A stretch of DNA of 64,000 nucleotides from Natronomonas salsuginis (GCF_005239135.1 NZ_QKNX01000004.1:181854-245853); one strand, 5' to 3'; positions 1 through 9,431 are shown, counted from the stretch's first letter. Numbers and translations: made by a program. The notes: generated by a model not told the origin, from the letters alone.

Positions 1-1
1 C

Positions 2-754
2 GAGAAGGATCAAAAATCCCGCGTGGGTGCCCCGACGACCAACATGATGCACGACAAGGGGCTCTCCACCAACATCGGTTGGCAGGACAAAGACGCCTAC
101 GGGAACTCGCTGGGGTCGCGTCAGCGCCAGAAGATGCAGCGACTCCGCAAGTGGAACGAGCGTTTTCGCACGCGCGACTCCAAAGAGCGCAATCTCAAGC
201 AGGCACTCGGCGAGATCGACCGGATGGCGAGCGCGCTCGGCCTCCCCGAGAACGTCCGCGAAACAGCCAGCGTCATCTACCGCCGCGCGCTCGACGAAAA
301 CCTGCTGCCCGGCCGCTCCATCGAGGGCGTCTCCACCGCCGCGCTCTACGCCGCTGCGAAACAAGCTCGGACGCCGCGCAGCCTCGACGAGATGACGGGC
401 GTTTCGCGGGTCGAAAAGAGCGAGATCGCCCGCACCTACCGCTACGTCGTCCGCGAACTCGGCCTGGAGATCCAGCCGGCCGATCCGAAGAGCTACGTCC
501 CGCGCTTTGCGAGCGAACTCGGCCTCTCAGAGGAGGCCGAGCGACGCGCCCGGCAGTTGCTCGACGGCGCGCGCGAGGTCGGCGTTCACTCGGGGAAGTC
601 GCCGGTCGGGCTGGCGGCGGCGGCCGTCTACGCCGCCTCGCTGCTCACCAACGAGAAGGTCACCCAGTCGGCGGTCTCGGAGGTCGCCGACATCTCCGAG
701 GTCACTATCCGAAACCGCTACCACGAACTCCTCGAAGTGGAACAGAACGCGTAG
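2..754 (+). CDS. tfb: Transcription initiation factor IIB (TFB), 5'-truncated by the window edge
   Basis: General archaeal transcription factor that bridges TBP-TATA and RNA polymerase. The reading frame is open to the left edge; the visible protein begins in the B-linker region (SRVGAPTTNMMHDKGLSTNI) and continues through both cyclin-like repeats to VTIRNRYHEL near the C-terminus. The zinc ribbon and B-reader lie outside the window, so the internal GTG at 23 is not the true start. It is closely similar to the complete TFB at 61801, sharing the linker and first cyclin repeat almost word for word, so the genome carries at least two TFB paralogues, as is usual in haloarchaea. Confidence 0.96.
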   Translation, partial: EKDQKSRVGAPTTNMMHDKGLSTNIGWQDKDAYGNSLGSRQRQKMQRLRKWNERFRTRDSKERNLKQALGEIDRMASALGLPENVRETASVIYRRALDENLLPGRSIEGVSTAALYAAAKQARTPRSLDEMTGVSRVEKSEIARTYRYVVRELGLEIQPADPKSYVPRFASELGLSEEAERRARQLLDGAREVGVHSGKSPVGLAAAAVYAASLLTNEKVTQSAVSEVADISEVTIRNRYHELLEVEQNA

Positions 755-822
755 CGGCCGTCTCACGGGGGTGGAATTGTCCGCAGGAATTAACATATGG
801 GGCGTGTAGGTACACTCGAAGC

Positions 823-1218
823 ATGACACATATCCTACTCGCCGTCGACGACGATGAAGACCGCGCCCGAGTGTCCGCAGAGGACCTTGCCGAACTGAAG
901 TGGGGTGACGGAGTGACGGTAACCGTCCTCCACGTATTCACCGACAACGTCGAGGGCGCGAACGTCTCGCAGATCGGATCCGCCCGAGAGGCCCGCGACA
1001 TACTCGAAGCCAGCGGAATCGAGGTTATCCTCGACGAGACGAGCGGTTCACCGGCCGAAGAGATCATCGATTACGCCGGCGAAGAAGACATCGACATCAT
1101 CTGTCTCGCCGGCCGCAGCCGCACCCCGGCGGGCAAAGCCGTCTTCGGCAGCGTCTCTCAGTCGGTCATGCTGGACAGTGATATACCGGTGTTGTTCTGT
1201 CCGACGTCCGACCTGTAA
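823..1218 (+). CDS. Universal stress protein UspA family
   Basis: Single-domain Usp protein of 131 aa (Rossmann-like alpha/beta fold, cytoplasmic). It begins MTHILLAVDDDEDR and ends with a beta strand DIPVLFCPT typical of the family. The nucleotide-binding loop is degenerate (LAGRSRTPAGKAVFGS instead of a clean G-2x-G-9x-G-S/T), so ATP binding is uncertain. I chose the ATG at 823 over longer in-frame starts because the upstream frame overlaps tfb with low-complexity Arg-rich sequence, and a TATA-like taacatatgg sits about 30 nt upstream, fitting a leaderless transcript. Confidence 0.9.
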   Translation: MTHILLAVDDDEDRARVSAEDLAELKWGDGVTVTVLHVFTDNVEGANVSQIGSAREARDILEASGIEVILDETSGSPAEEIIDYAGEEDIDIICLAGRSRTPAGKAVFGSVSQSVMLDSDIPVLFCPTSDL

Positions 1219-1226
1219 TCGGGCGT

Positions 1227-2309
1227 TCATCCATCGTCCGAGACGACCGATTCGACGTACCGCTCGAGGTGGTTGTCCATCCGGCGCTTGAACCCGGCCT
1301 GTCTCGCGAGCCGGTCGAACTCCCGCGCGAGGAGGCTCCCGTACTGGACGGCCTTTTTATCGCGATGGCGGATCTCTTCCGGCAAGAAATCGCACGCGCG
1401 ACGGAGGGCGATCTTCCGCTCGTCACCGGTCGCCAGTAACTCACCCGGCAATCGTAGCGCGGCGTCGATCACTCGATCGGAGAGCAGGGGGACGACGGGC
1501 TCGACGCCGGCGGCTCGGAGCGCCAACACGTCCCGTTCGAGCTGTCTCGGGAGCGAGTCGATCGTCTCATGGGCCGCTCCCCGAACGGTTTCGGCGGCCA
1601 CGCGGTGGTCGCCCGGTGCGTTGGCGATCTTCGCGTAGCCGCCGAACAGCTCGTCCGCGCCCTGCCCGAGCGCCAGGCGGTCGTGGCCGTCGGCGACCGC
1701 GGCCTCGGCGACGAGATACAGCGGGAGCGCGATCTGGAGGTCCATCGGGTTGGTTCGGCCGGTCGCCTCGACCAACGCGGGGATGCCGCGTTCGATGTCG
1801 GCGTGGGTGAACTCAACGACGCGAACGTCGCGGCCGAGTGCGGCCGCCGCTGATCGCGCGGCGTCGACGTCGTGGCTCCCCTCGAAGCCGCCGACGTACA
1901 GCGAGCCGTCGAGCCGCGCCGCGAGAATCGAGGAGTCGATGCCGCCGGAGAAGGCGATCGCCGGGTCGCCGTCCGCGGCGTCGACCGACGCGACGACCGC
2001 GTCTCGGACGGTGTCGATCGCCCGGTCACCGTCGTCGCACGGCGCAGGGTCGGGGAGGGTCCACAGCGCCTCGTCGCCCCTCACGTCGCGGGCGTGTCCC
2101 GCCGGAACCGGATCCGGGTCGGCGAGATCCCGCGGATCGAAGCTCCACGCCGTCGGATCGTCGGCCTCCGAAAACAGCGGATATCGACCCAGCACGTCTC
2201 GGACGAGTCGGCCGTCGACTTCGCCCGCGAATCCGTCGATCCCCGAGAGCGCGTCGCCGCGCTCCATCGCCGTCCGAACCGCCTCGGTGGACGCGCCGTC
2301 CGTCACCAT
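1227..2309 (-). CDS. Asparagine synthase-like protein (synthetase domain only)
   Basis: 360-aa protein with the ATP-pyrophosphatase P-loop SGGIDSS at residues 121-127 and downstream LALGQGADELFGGY, both hallmarks of the AsnB/beta-lactam synthetase family. The N-terminal glutaminase domain of canonical AsnB is absent (no Cys2; residues 1-95 are short and divergent), so it cannot use glutamine as amide donor by itself; substrate unknown. The start at 2309 is the ATG that overlaps the last 7 nt of the PHP gene at 2303-2980, implying translational coupling; the longer frame upstream is Arg-rich out-of-frame sequence of the PHP gene. Confidence 0.88.
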   Translation of the reverse strand: MVTDGASTEAVRTAMERGDALSGIDGFAGEVDGRLVRDVLGRYPLFSEADDPTAWSFDPRDLADPDPVPAGHARDVRGDEALWTLPDPAPCDDGDRAIDTVRDAVVASVDAADGDPAIAFSGGIDSSILAARLDGSLYVGGFEGSHDVDAARSAAAALGRDVRVVEFTHADIERGIPALVEATGRTNPMDLQIALPLYLVAEAAVADGHDRLALGQGADELFGGYAKIANAPGDHRVAAETVRGAAHETIDSLPRQLERDVLALRAAGVEPVVPLLSDRVIDAALRLPGELLATGDERKIALRRACDFLPEEIRHRDKKAVQYGSLLAREFDRLARQAGFKRRMDNHLERYVESVVSDDG

Positions 2310-2980
2310 GGCAGCGCCGACGCGAGGCGGCGTTTGACGCCGCCGCCGAACTGCTGAACGCTGATGAACCACGGCGTTCGCTTCCCGACGACGGTCGTTC
2401 GCCCCTCGACGATGGCGTCGAGGATGCTGTCGACGCTCCCGTGGTACGCGTCGACCTCCGTGACCGCCTGCCCGACCATCTCGGCGATGTGGGCGTCGCT
2501 GCCGGCGGTCATCGGGATGCCACGCTCCTCGGCGAACCGCTCGGCCTGTCGGTTCGCCCGGCCGGTAAAGAGTCGCGAGTTGTACACCTCGATCGCGTCG
2601 GCGTCGGCCAGCTGGTCGAGCGAGATGTGCGCGGCGACGCCGTGACGCGAGGATTGGAACGGGTGCGGCACGACCGCGATTCCGTCCTGCGATCTGATTC
2701 GGCCGAGCGTCTCGTCGTAGCTCAACCCCGCCGGAATGAGCGTCTCGACGCCCAGCGCCAGCACGTGGCCGGCGGCGCTGGACACTTCCATCCCGGGGAT
2801 GCCGACGAGGCCGTACTCGTCGGCCATCGCGGCCGCCTCGAGCGAGGCGTCGATCTCGTCGTGATCGGTGATCGCCAGGGCGTCGAGTCCGACGGCCTCA
2901 GCTTGTTCTAACAGCAGTTCGACGGGATCGCGCCCGTCGTAGGACAGATCCGAGTGTGAGTGAAGCTCGACCGACAGCAC
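2303..2980 (-). CDS. PHP domain metal-dependent phosphoesterase
   Basis: 225-aa PHP-family hydrolase. Metal-binding signatures are visible: ELHSHSDLSYDG at the N-terminus (His7, His9, Asp11), AITDHDEI, GMEVSS, VVPHPF and GSDAHI near the C-terminus. The closest known relatives are archaeal PHP phosphoesterases of unassigned substrate. I chose the GTG at 2980 because the family begins with this beta strand and because ctttttaagc lies about 25 nt upstream, giving a leaderless transcript; the extra 24 residues up to 3052 would lie upstream of that box. First gene of a two-gene overlapping operon with the asparagine-synthase-like gene. Confidence 0.9.
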   Translation of the reverse strand: MLSVELHSHSDLSYDGRDPVELLLEQAEAVGLDALAITDHDEIDASLEAAAMADEYGLVGIPGMEVSSAAGHVLALGVETLIPAGLSYDETLGRIRSQDGIAVVPHPFQSSRHGVAAHISLDQLADADAIEVYNSRLFTGRANRQAERFAEERGIPMTAGSDAHIAEMVGQAVTEVDAYHGSVDSILDAIVEGRTTVVGKRTPWFISVQQFGGGVKRRLASALPW

Positions 2981-3101
2981 GGCAGATCGTTCGCCACCGT
3001 GCTTAAAAAGCCCCTCGGTTGGACGGACCGACGGCCGCGGAGCGATACACAAACGTGCACATCAAAAGCGATTTATCCGGGAAAAGGGTGCATACAACTG
3101 C

Positions 3102-5291
3102 ATGAGTCTCCCGCCGTCGGACCGCGAACTCGTCGTCGAAGCGTTGGGGCGTGATCCGACGCCCGCCGAGGTCGCGCTGTTCGAGAATCTCTGGAGTGAA
3201 CACTGCGCGTATCGTTCCTCGCGGCCGCTGCTCTCGGCGTTCGAGAGCGAGAGCGACCGGGTCGTGATCGGCCCCGGCGACGACGCCGCCGTCGTCGCGC
3301 TTCCCGATCCCGAAACCGGTGAGAACAGCGACACCTACGTCACGATGGGGATCGAGAGCCACAACCACCCCTCCTACGTCGATCCCTTCGACGGTGCGGC
3401 GACGGGCGTCGGCGGCATCGTCCGCGACACCCTCTCGATGGGCGCGTATCCGATCGCGCTCGCCGATAGCCTCTATTTCGGCGCGTTCGACCACGAACAC
3501 TCGAAGTATCTCCTCGACGGCGTCGTCGAGGGGATCTCTCACTACGGAAACTGCATCGGCGTGCCGACGGTGACCGGCAGCGTCGCCTTTCACGACGGTT
3601 ACGAGGGGAACCCACTCGTCAACGTCGCCTGCATCGGCCTGACAAACGAGGAGCGACTGGTGACCGCGGAGGCGCAGACGCCGGGCAATGAACTCGTCCT
3701 CGTCGGGAACGCCACCGGACGCGACGGACTCGGTGGGGCCTCCTTCGCCAGCGAGGATCTGGCCGAGGACGCCGAAACCGAGGACCGGCCCGCGGTGCAG
3801 GTTGGCGACCCCTACGCCGAAAAACGACTCATCGAGGCCAACGAGGAGTTGATTGACGCCGATCTCGTCCGATCGGCCCGTGATCTCGGCGCGGCCGGAC
3901 TCGGCGGCGCGTCCTCCGAACTCGTCGCGAAGGGCGGCCTCGGCGCGCACATCGAACTGGACCGGGTCCACCAGCGCGAGCCGAACATGAACGCGACCGA
4001 GATCCTGCTCGCCGAATCCCAAGAGCGGATGTGCTACGAGGTCCGTCCCGAGGACGTCGAGGACGTCGAGGCGATCGCCGAGAAGTACGACCTCGGCTGC
4101 TCGGTCATCGGCGAGGTGACCGAGGGGAACTACGTCTGCACCTTCGGGGGAAGCGAGACGCAGGACGTCTCGGACGAACCGAGCGGCGGTGAGCCGCGAG
4201 GTCGTGACACGGTCGTCGACTGCGACGCCGAGTACCTCGCCGACGGCGCACCGATGAACGACCTCGACCACACGGAACCCCTCGCGCAGGATCGCGACCT
4301 ACCGTCGCCCGATCTCACCGACGGCTTCGAGGCAGTCGTCAGCTCGCCCAACACCGCTTCCAAGGAGTGGGTTTACCGGCAGTACGACCACGAGGTCGGA
4401 ACGCGGACCGCGGTCAAGCCCGGCGACGACGCCGCGCTGTTGGCGATTCGAGAGGTCGGCGTCGGCCTCGCGTTCGCTTCGGGTGCCGATCCGAACTGGA
4501 CTGCCACCGCCCCCTACGAGGGCGCTCGGGCGGTCGCGCTGGAGAACGCGATCAACCTCGCGACGACGGGGGCGACGCCGCTCGCTGCGGTCGACTGTCT
4601 CAACGGCGGGAATCCCGAAAAATCCGACGTGTACGGCGGGTTCCGGGCGATCGTCGACGGACTGGCCGACATGTGTTCTGAGCTTGGCGTCCCCGTCGTC
4701 GGCGGGAACGTCTCGCTGTACAACGACTCGGTCGCGGGACCGATTCCCCCGACCCCGACGCTCGCGATGGCCGGCACGAAGGCCGGCTACGACGCCCCCG
4801 GGATCGACCTCGACGGCGGCGGCGACCTGTTGCTCGTCGGCGGTCAGGCGTCGTCGCTCGGCGGTTCGGAACTGCTCGCGCAGTTCGGCGGGACGGATCG
4901 GTTCCCGGCCGTCCCCGAACGCGCCGCCGATCTCGTCGCCGCCATCGCCGCCATCGCCAACGACGAGCGAACGCTGTCGGTTCACGACGTGAGCCACGGC
5001 GGTCTGGCGGTCACGCTCGCGGAGATGATCGGGACGGCCGGTGCGGCGGTCGAACTGCCCGGAGCGTCACCGCTCGAGGCGCTCTTTTCCGAGGCGTCCG
5101 GACGCGTCGTCGTCGAGACGACCGACCCCGACGCGGTCCGCGAACTGGCGGGGGACGTGGCCACCGTCGAACGAATCGGCGAGTCGACACAGACCGGTCG
5201 ACTCGACTGTACCGTCGGCGACGAGACGCTCTCCTACACGGCCGCCGAAATCGAGGCACTCCGCGACGCGCTCACGAGCGGCCTGGAATAG
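3102..5291 (+). CDS. purL: Phosphoribosylformylglycinamidine synthase subunit PurL
   Basis: Step 4 of de novo purine synthesis (FGAR to FGAM), 729 aa, the length of the small archaeal/Bacillus-type PurL that works with separate PurS and PurQ (neither is in the window). Motifs: SEHCAYRSS at 32-40, GPGDDAAV around 57-64, ESHNHPS at 85-91 and GAATGVGGIVRD just after, plus the second AIR-synthase-like half ending in the ADP/ATP-binding repeats. A gatttatccg TATA-like element about 28 nt before the ATG supports this start. The 3' end overlaps the convergent PAP2 gene by 20 nt. Confidence 0.97.
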   Translation: MSLPPSDRELVVEALGRDPTPAEVALFENLWSEHCAYRSSRPLLSAFESESDRVVIGPGDDAAVVALPDPETGENSDTYVTMGIESHNHPSYVDPFDGAATGVGGIVRDTLSMGAYPIALADSLYFGAFDHEHSKYLLDGVVEGISHYGNCIGVPTVTGSVAFHDGYEGNPLVNVACIGLTNEERLVTAEAQTPGNELVLVGNATGRDGLGGASFASEDLAEDAETEDRPAVQVGDPYAEKRLIEANEELIDADLVRSARDLGAAGLGGASSELVAKGGLGAHIELDRVHQREPNMNATEILLAESQERMCYEVRPEDVEDVEAIAEKYDLGCSVIGEVTEGNYVCTFGGSETQDVSDEPSGGEPRGRDTVVDCDAEYLADGAPMNDLDHTEPLAQDRDLPSPDLTDGFEAVVSSPNTASKEWVYRQYDHEVGTRTAVKPGDDAALLAIREVGVGLAFASGADPNWTATAPYEGARAVALENAINLATTGATPLAAVDCLNGGNPEKSDVYGGFRAIVDGLADMCSELGVPVVGGNVSLYNDSVAGPIPPTPTLAMAGTKAGYDAPGIDLDGGGDLLLVGGQASSLGGSELLAQFGGTDRFPAVPERAADLVAAIAAIANDERTLSVHDVSHGGLAVTLAEMIGTAGAAVELPGASPLEALFSEASGRVVVETTDPDAVRELAGDVATVERIGESTQTGRLDCTVGDETLSYTAAEIEALRDALTSGLE

Positions 5292-6159
5292 CGCTTCTCG
5301 CGTATCTGAGAAGGTGCCTGAATCGCCCGATGGTCGGCGGCGTCTCCTCGAATCGGGTTCCGATCTTCACGCTTACCCACGCCAGCAGGATACCGAATAT
5401 CACGTCCGTCGCCCAGTGGATCCCGAGGTACATCGTCGAGATGACGACGCTGACGGCGAGCGCGGCGGAGATCGGTACCCAGAGCGGATACTCGTCCCGC
5501 GTCGTCCACGCCAACAGCGCGGCGGTGACGGCCATCGACGTGTGCAGTGACGGGAACACGTTCGTCTCGTCGTTGACCGCGTCCGTCACGAACTGATACT
5601 GGGCGTACTGGCTGTAGAGCAGCCCCTCGGCCTGATCCGCGATCAGGTTTCGCGGCCCGTAAGCGATGAACAGGATGTAGCAGAACACGCCGATGAGGTA
5701 GTTCGCGCCGTAGGCGACCATCGTCCGTCGGAGCGGTTCGGGCCGCGACAGCGCGAAGTACGCCACGAGCGGGAAGATCAAGAGGAAGACGTAGCCGTAC
5801 ACGTAGATGAACGCGAAGTACGCGGTCAGCTCGGGTGTCGCCATCGACTGTATCCAGACGACCACCTGCGGCGTGTCGTTCGGATACAGCGGCCACAGGA
5901 GCAACCCGTCCGCTTGATGGAGCCGCCCGGTGATCCGAAAGCCGATGATCCACGACAGATCGGGGCCGATGTCGCGGGCGATCTTGTTCGCGACCAGCAC
6001 GATCGCGAGGAGGCCGACGTACGGCGCGATCGCGGCGAACCGATCGCGGAACGATCGGCGAGTCTGGACGAGTCGCTCGCGGCCGACGACCACCGCGCTG
6101 GTGATCGCGAGCAGCGAGAGGACGACGAGGACCAACTGTCCGACGACGAGCCCCAACAT
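5272..6159 (-). CDS. PAP2-superfamily membrane phosphatase
   Basis: 295-aa integral membrane protein with about 8 hydrophobic segments. Family signature is clear: FPSLHTSMA (residues 202-210) and GIHWATDV (246-253) supply the two catalytic His and Asp of the PAP2/inositolphosphotransferase fold. Family members dephosphorylate lipid phosphates (phosphatidate, isoprenyl diphosphate) or transfer phospho-headgroups; the actual substrate cannot be read here. Its ATG overlaps the stop of the upstream solute-binding protein gene by 1 nt, so the two are co-translated. The first residues already form a membrane segment. Confidence 0.9.
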   Translation of the reverse strand: MLGLVVGQLVLVVLSLLAITSAVVVGRERLVQTRRSFRDRFAAIAPYVGLLAIVLVANKIARDIGPDLSWIIGFRITGRLHQADGLLLWPLYPNDTPQVVVWIQSMATPELTAYFAFIYVYGYVFLLIFPLVAYFALSRPEPLRRTMVAYGANYLIGVFCYILFIAYGPRNLIADQAEGLLYSQYAQYQFVTDAVNDETNVFPSLHTSMAVTAALLAWTTRDEYPLWVPISAALAVSVVISTMYLGIHWATDVIFGILLAWVSVKIGTRFEETPPTIGRFRHLLRYARSAIPGRS

Positions 6160-7925
6160 CAGTCCTCCCCACGCCTGACGAGCTGTCCCTCTTCGTACTG
6201 ATAGCCGGCTTCGCGGAACGCTGCCCGCGTCGCTTCGACGTCCACTTGGCCGTCCTCACCGAGGAACGGGAGGGTCGCTTCGCCGCTCCACGTGAGATCC
6301 TGCGGTGTCCACTCTCCTTTCAGCGGGGCTTCCGACGGCAGTCCGTACCCCTCGATCGACTCGGCCACCACGAACGCCCGATCGATGTGCTGTGCGGTGA
6401 TCCGTCGAAACCGGGGGTCCGTCATCGGCGCTCGCCGGCAGTTGAACCCGACGTGATAGTACGGGTCCGCCTGTCGGATCGTGAGCGAGACGCCCTCCGA
6501 CCGGGCGATTCGGGGAACAACCGAGGCCTGTAGTCCGTCGGCGGACGCGTCCGCTTCGTCGTTCACGAGCAACTCTACGGCCGCGTCGTGCGAGGGCGTG
6601 ACGGTAAACTCGATCCGGTCGAACGAGCCGCCACCGACGAACCGCGCCGGAATCCCGTCGACGTCGTCCGTCCGCAGGAAGTGATCCTTGAACGAGGTGA
6701 ACGAGAGCGACTCGTCGGTCACGGCCTCGTCGAACCGGACCGGCCCGCTCCCGATCGCGGCCCTGTTCGAGTTCACGAGCGCTTCCGTGGTCTGTCCCGC
6801 GATGTCGATTCCGGCGACCTCCGTCGATTCGGCTCGATCTCGCCAGATGTGCTCCGGGAGTATCGGAGCGCTCAGGGCTCGGTAGGCGAGCTCTCGGTTC
6901 GGCGTCGCAAAGTCGATGCGGAACTGCCCGTCGGAGTGCACGTTCACGGAGTCTACGAGCGAGGCTTGGCCGCGTCGCCACGGCGTCGGGACGGGGCTGT
7001 CGAACGTCCCAAGCGAGGTATCGTTTAGAAACTCGTACGTGAACGCCACGTCGTCCGCGGTGACCGGCTCCCCGTCGTGCCACGGGGTCCGCCGAAGCGC
7101 TACGGTCGCGGCCGTCGGTTCCGCTCCGTCCCACTCGATACGTCGTGCGAGCCACGGAACCGGGTCAGCTCCATCATCGATCGTCCTGACGAGCGGTTCG
7201 TACAGCAGGCCGGTGAGGTCGCCCTGGTCGCGGTATTCGACTGCAAGCGGATTGCGGTTTCGGGTGATCCGTTCGTTTCGGAGCAGCGGTCGGAGTGTCG
7301 TCGTCTCGCCCACGCGTTCTAGCTCGAGGTAATTCGTCGGTGCGGAGAGTCCACCGGAGGGCCATCCGCCGAATCGGTCGGTTCTCATGGCCCCGATTCG
7401 ATCCGGGAACGCGATGGTGGTAAACGGCTGGAGCTGTACGATCTGTCGCTGTAACTCGTGTACCGTGTCGATCCTGTCGTCACCGTCGGTCATTCGTTGC
7501 TGCTCAAGCAGCTCGTCAACCTCGATATCGCTGAAGCCGAAGGGGTTCTGCCACCCGGCCTCCTCACCGTACGACGAGTGAAGCATCGAGTGGAGTTCGT
7601 CGGGGGCACTCTGGCTCGGATACCTGGCAACGTAGAGGTCGAAGTCGTGGTTGACGAGGATGTCACGAAGCAGTACGTCCGAGCTTATCGGATCGACCAT
7701 CGTGGCGATCCCCGATTCGGAGAGGTTAGTGGCCAGATGATTCGCGATTCGGACCGCGTACGGATCCTCTCCCGCTGGCGGGGTCTTGATCGTGAGCGAC
7801 AGCTGGCTGGTCCGCTGTCTCCCGGCGAGATTCCTGATCTCCCCAACGCAGCCGCTCGCGGCGGCGAGCGCTCCCGTCGCGCCCGCGAGAAATGCGCGGC
7901 GGCTCGCTGGGTGCGCAGGAGCCAT
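6159..7925 (-). CDS. ABC transporter substrate-binding lipoprotein (peptide/nickel type, SBP_bac_5)
   Basis: 588-aa extracytoplasmic binding protein. The N-terminus has a twin-arginine motif (SRRAFLAG, Arg9-Arg10) and a lipobox ending ASGC with lipidation Cys26, typical of haloarchaeal Tat lipoproteins. The body carries family-5 features (HDGEPVTADDVAFTYEFL near 280; duplicated binding lobes). No permease or ATPase gene is adjacent; instead the gene overlaps the PAP2 gene. A gtttataac TATA-like box about 27 nt upstream of the ATG indicates a leaderless mRNA, and a perfect 14-bp palindrome lies between the box and the start. Confidence 0.9.
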   Translation of the reverse strand: MAPAHPASRRAFLAGATGALAAASGCVGEIRNLAGRQRTSQLSLTIKTPPAGEDPYAVRIANHLATNLSESGIATMVDPISSDVLLRDILVNHDFDLYVARYPSQSAPDELHSMLHSSYGEEAGWQNPFGFSDIEVDELLEQQRMTDGDDRIDTVHELQRQIVQLQPFTTIAFPDRIGAMRTDRFGGWPSGGLSAPTNYLELERVGETTTLRPLLRNERITRNRNPLAVEYRDQGDLTGLLYEPLVRTIDDGADPVPWLARRIEWDGAEPTAATVALRRTPWHDGEPVTADDVAFTYEFLNDTSLGTFDSPVPTPWRRGQASLVDSVNVHSDGQFRIDFATPNRELAYRALSAPILPEHIWRDRAESTEVAGIDIAGQTTEALVNSNRAAIGSGPVRFDEAVTDESLSFTSFKDHFLRTDDVDGIPARFVGGGSFDRIEFTVTPSHDAAVELLVNDEADASADGLQASVVPRIARSEGVSLTIRQADPYYHVGFNCRRAPMTDPRFRRITAQHIDRAFVVAESIEGYGLPSEAPLKGEWTPQDLTWSGEATLPFLGEDGQVDVEATRAAFREAGYQYEEGQLVRRGED

Positions 7926-7930
7926 GTTCC

Positions 7931-7944
7931 CGTATGATCATACG
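7931..7944. promoter_or_regulatory. Perfect 14-bp palindrome at the binding-protein promoter
   Basis: The sequence cgtatgatcatacg reads identically on both strands and occupies the interval between the TATA-like box (about 7948-7956) and the start codon at 7925 of the minus-strand substrate-binding protein gene, covering the expected transcription start. A repressor bound there would block initiation. Operator function is inference. Confidence 0.45.
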
Positions 7945-8022
7945 TCGATCGTTATAAACTTCCCCGTCGTCAGCGGTGATGTCGATCGCTTGGTTTCGTC
8001 GCCGCCGCTCCGGATTCGCTCC

Positions 8023-9285
8023 TCACACGTAGCCGAACAGCGATGCGAGGATCGTGAGTGCCCACGCGCCGGCACCGACAGTGAGCGGCGCGGGGATCTC
8101 GTCGCTCTCGACGGCTTTCGCCCCACCCAGGGCGATCAGCCCGATCGCCAAGAGGACGGCGATGCGGTGAAGAACCACCCGCAACGGGAGTACGGACGTG
8201 CCCATCGCCGCGTAGTCCCCGACGATCGCCGCGCCGAGACCCAACCCCGCGAAGGTGAACGCCCACACGCCGTCGCTCCCTCGTCCGAGCGAGTACGCGA
8301 TCGCCGGTGTCCCGACGATCAAGAGGAGATACAGCGGTGCCGCCACGACTTTCGGGGAGAGCCCGGAGAAGACGAGTTCGCCCGCGATACCGAGCCATCG
8401 AACGACCGTGTACACGCCGAACAGCCCCGCCCCGAGTGCGATCTCGCGTCGCCGCCGTCGCAGGAATCGACTCGTCTCGCGGACGCCTCGTCGGGACCGG
8501 CCGATCAGTCCCGTGAGCACGACTGGCAGCGCGAGCCCGGCGAGATGGATGCCGGTCACCCACCCGTCGCTGTCGGCGCTCTCGTTTTCGAACGGCATCC
8601 GAACGACGCTCTCGACGTACGGTTCGCCCATGAACTCCTCCTCGAGGTCCCGCTGGGGGTCGCTGATCCCCGTGACTGTGTGTCTGAGACGGAACCAATC
8701 CCAGTGCTCTTCGTGGATCTGTACGGCCGTCCACTCGCCAACCGGGTCCTCGTACGCCCGGATGTGCATCCGCTGGCCCAGATACGTCCCGGAGTGGAGT
8801 TCGTAGGATCGATCCATCCACTCCCCCTCGCCGTCGACCTCGACGTACGTGTACCGCCTCGATCCTTCGGCCGGACTCCACGAGATCACGTCGCCGATCT
8901 CCTCGGCTTCCGGGTCGACTTCGAGCCGCTCGGCCGACACAGTCTCGCTGTCTGCTTCACCCTCCGCTATCGGTTCGTCCTCCCACTCGAGCGCGGAGCG
9001 CTCCGTCAGCGCAGTGTGTATCTCCGTCGTCTCACCGTAAAACACCATGTTGATCCCGAGCGTTCGCCCCTCGAAACTTCTGGCGCGCGACGTGTACGGC
9101 CACAACTTCGTTCCCCCGTCAGCCGGCTCGACGAACTGTGGCTCGCCGGGATCGTCCGTGGGAACGCCCCAAAGCGGCCACTCGGCAAGCACGACCGCGC
9201 CGCTGAGCGACGCGACGAGGATGAGCGCCGCTGCGACCCAGGCGGCGTCCTCGCCGAGTTCCAGCTCCGCATCCGATCCGGCCAT
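8023..9285 (-). CDS. Conserved haloarchaeal membrane protein, function unknown
   Basis: 420 aa. One hydrophobic helix near the N-terminus (about 17-37), a long acidic extracellular region (about 40-250, rich in Glu/Asp, e.g. DSETVSAERLEVDPEAEE), then roughly six to seven membrane helices to the C-terminus (LASLFGYV). No recognised catalytic motif. A gatatatcaac box about 28 nt upstream of the ATG on the minus strand supports the start. The promoter region is shared divergently with the dolichol-kinase-like gene at 9432. Confidence 0.82.
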   Translation of the reverse strand: MAGSDAELELGEDAAWVAAALILVASLSGAVVLAEWPLWGVPTDDPGEPQFVEPADGGTKLWPYTSRARSFEGRTLGINMVFYGETTEIHTALTERSALEWEDEPIAEGEADSETVSAERLEVDPEAEEIGDVISWSPAEGSRRYTYVEVDGEGEWMDRSYELHSGTYLGQRMHIRAYEDPVGEWTAVQIHEEHWDWFRLRHTVTGISDPQRDLEEEFMGEPYVESVVRMPFENESADSDGWVTGIHLAGLALPVVLTGLIGRSRRGVRETSRFLRRRRREIALGAGLFGVYTVVRWLGIAGELVFSGLSPKVVAAPLYLLLIVGTPAIAYSLGRGSDGVWAFTFAGLGLGAAIVGDYAAMGTSVLPLRVVLHRIAVLLAIGLIALGGAKAVESDEIPAPLTVGAGAWALTILASLFGYV

Positions 9286-9431
9286 CGCCGCTCAATTGTA
9301 CCCACCCGTTGATATATCCGTGGTCGATCCCGCGCTCCGCCACCCCGAGATCGTTCGCTCCCGCTCGCTTCGAACGCGGCTCGGTACACAATTGCGAACG
9401 GATATTACGCACCGCCCAGTAGCCGTCGGAC

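Noticed and set aside
3003..4271. 422-codon minus-strand frame opposite purL
   Set aside because: Antisense shadow; purL motifs are intact on the plus strand.
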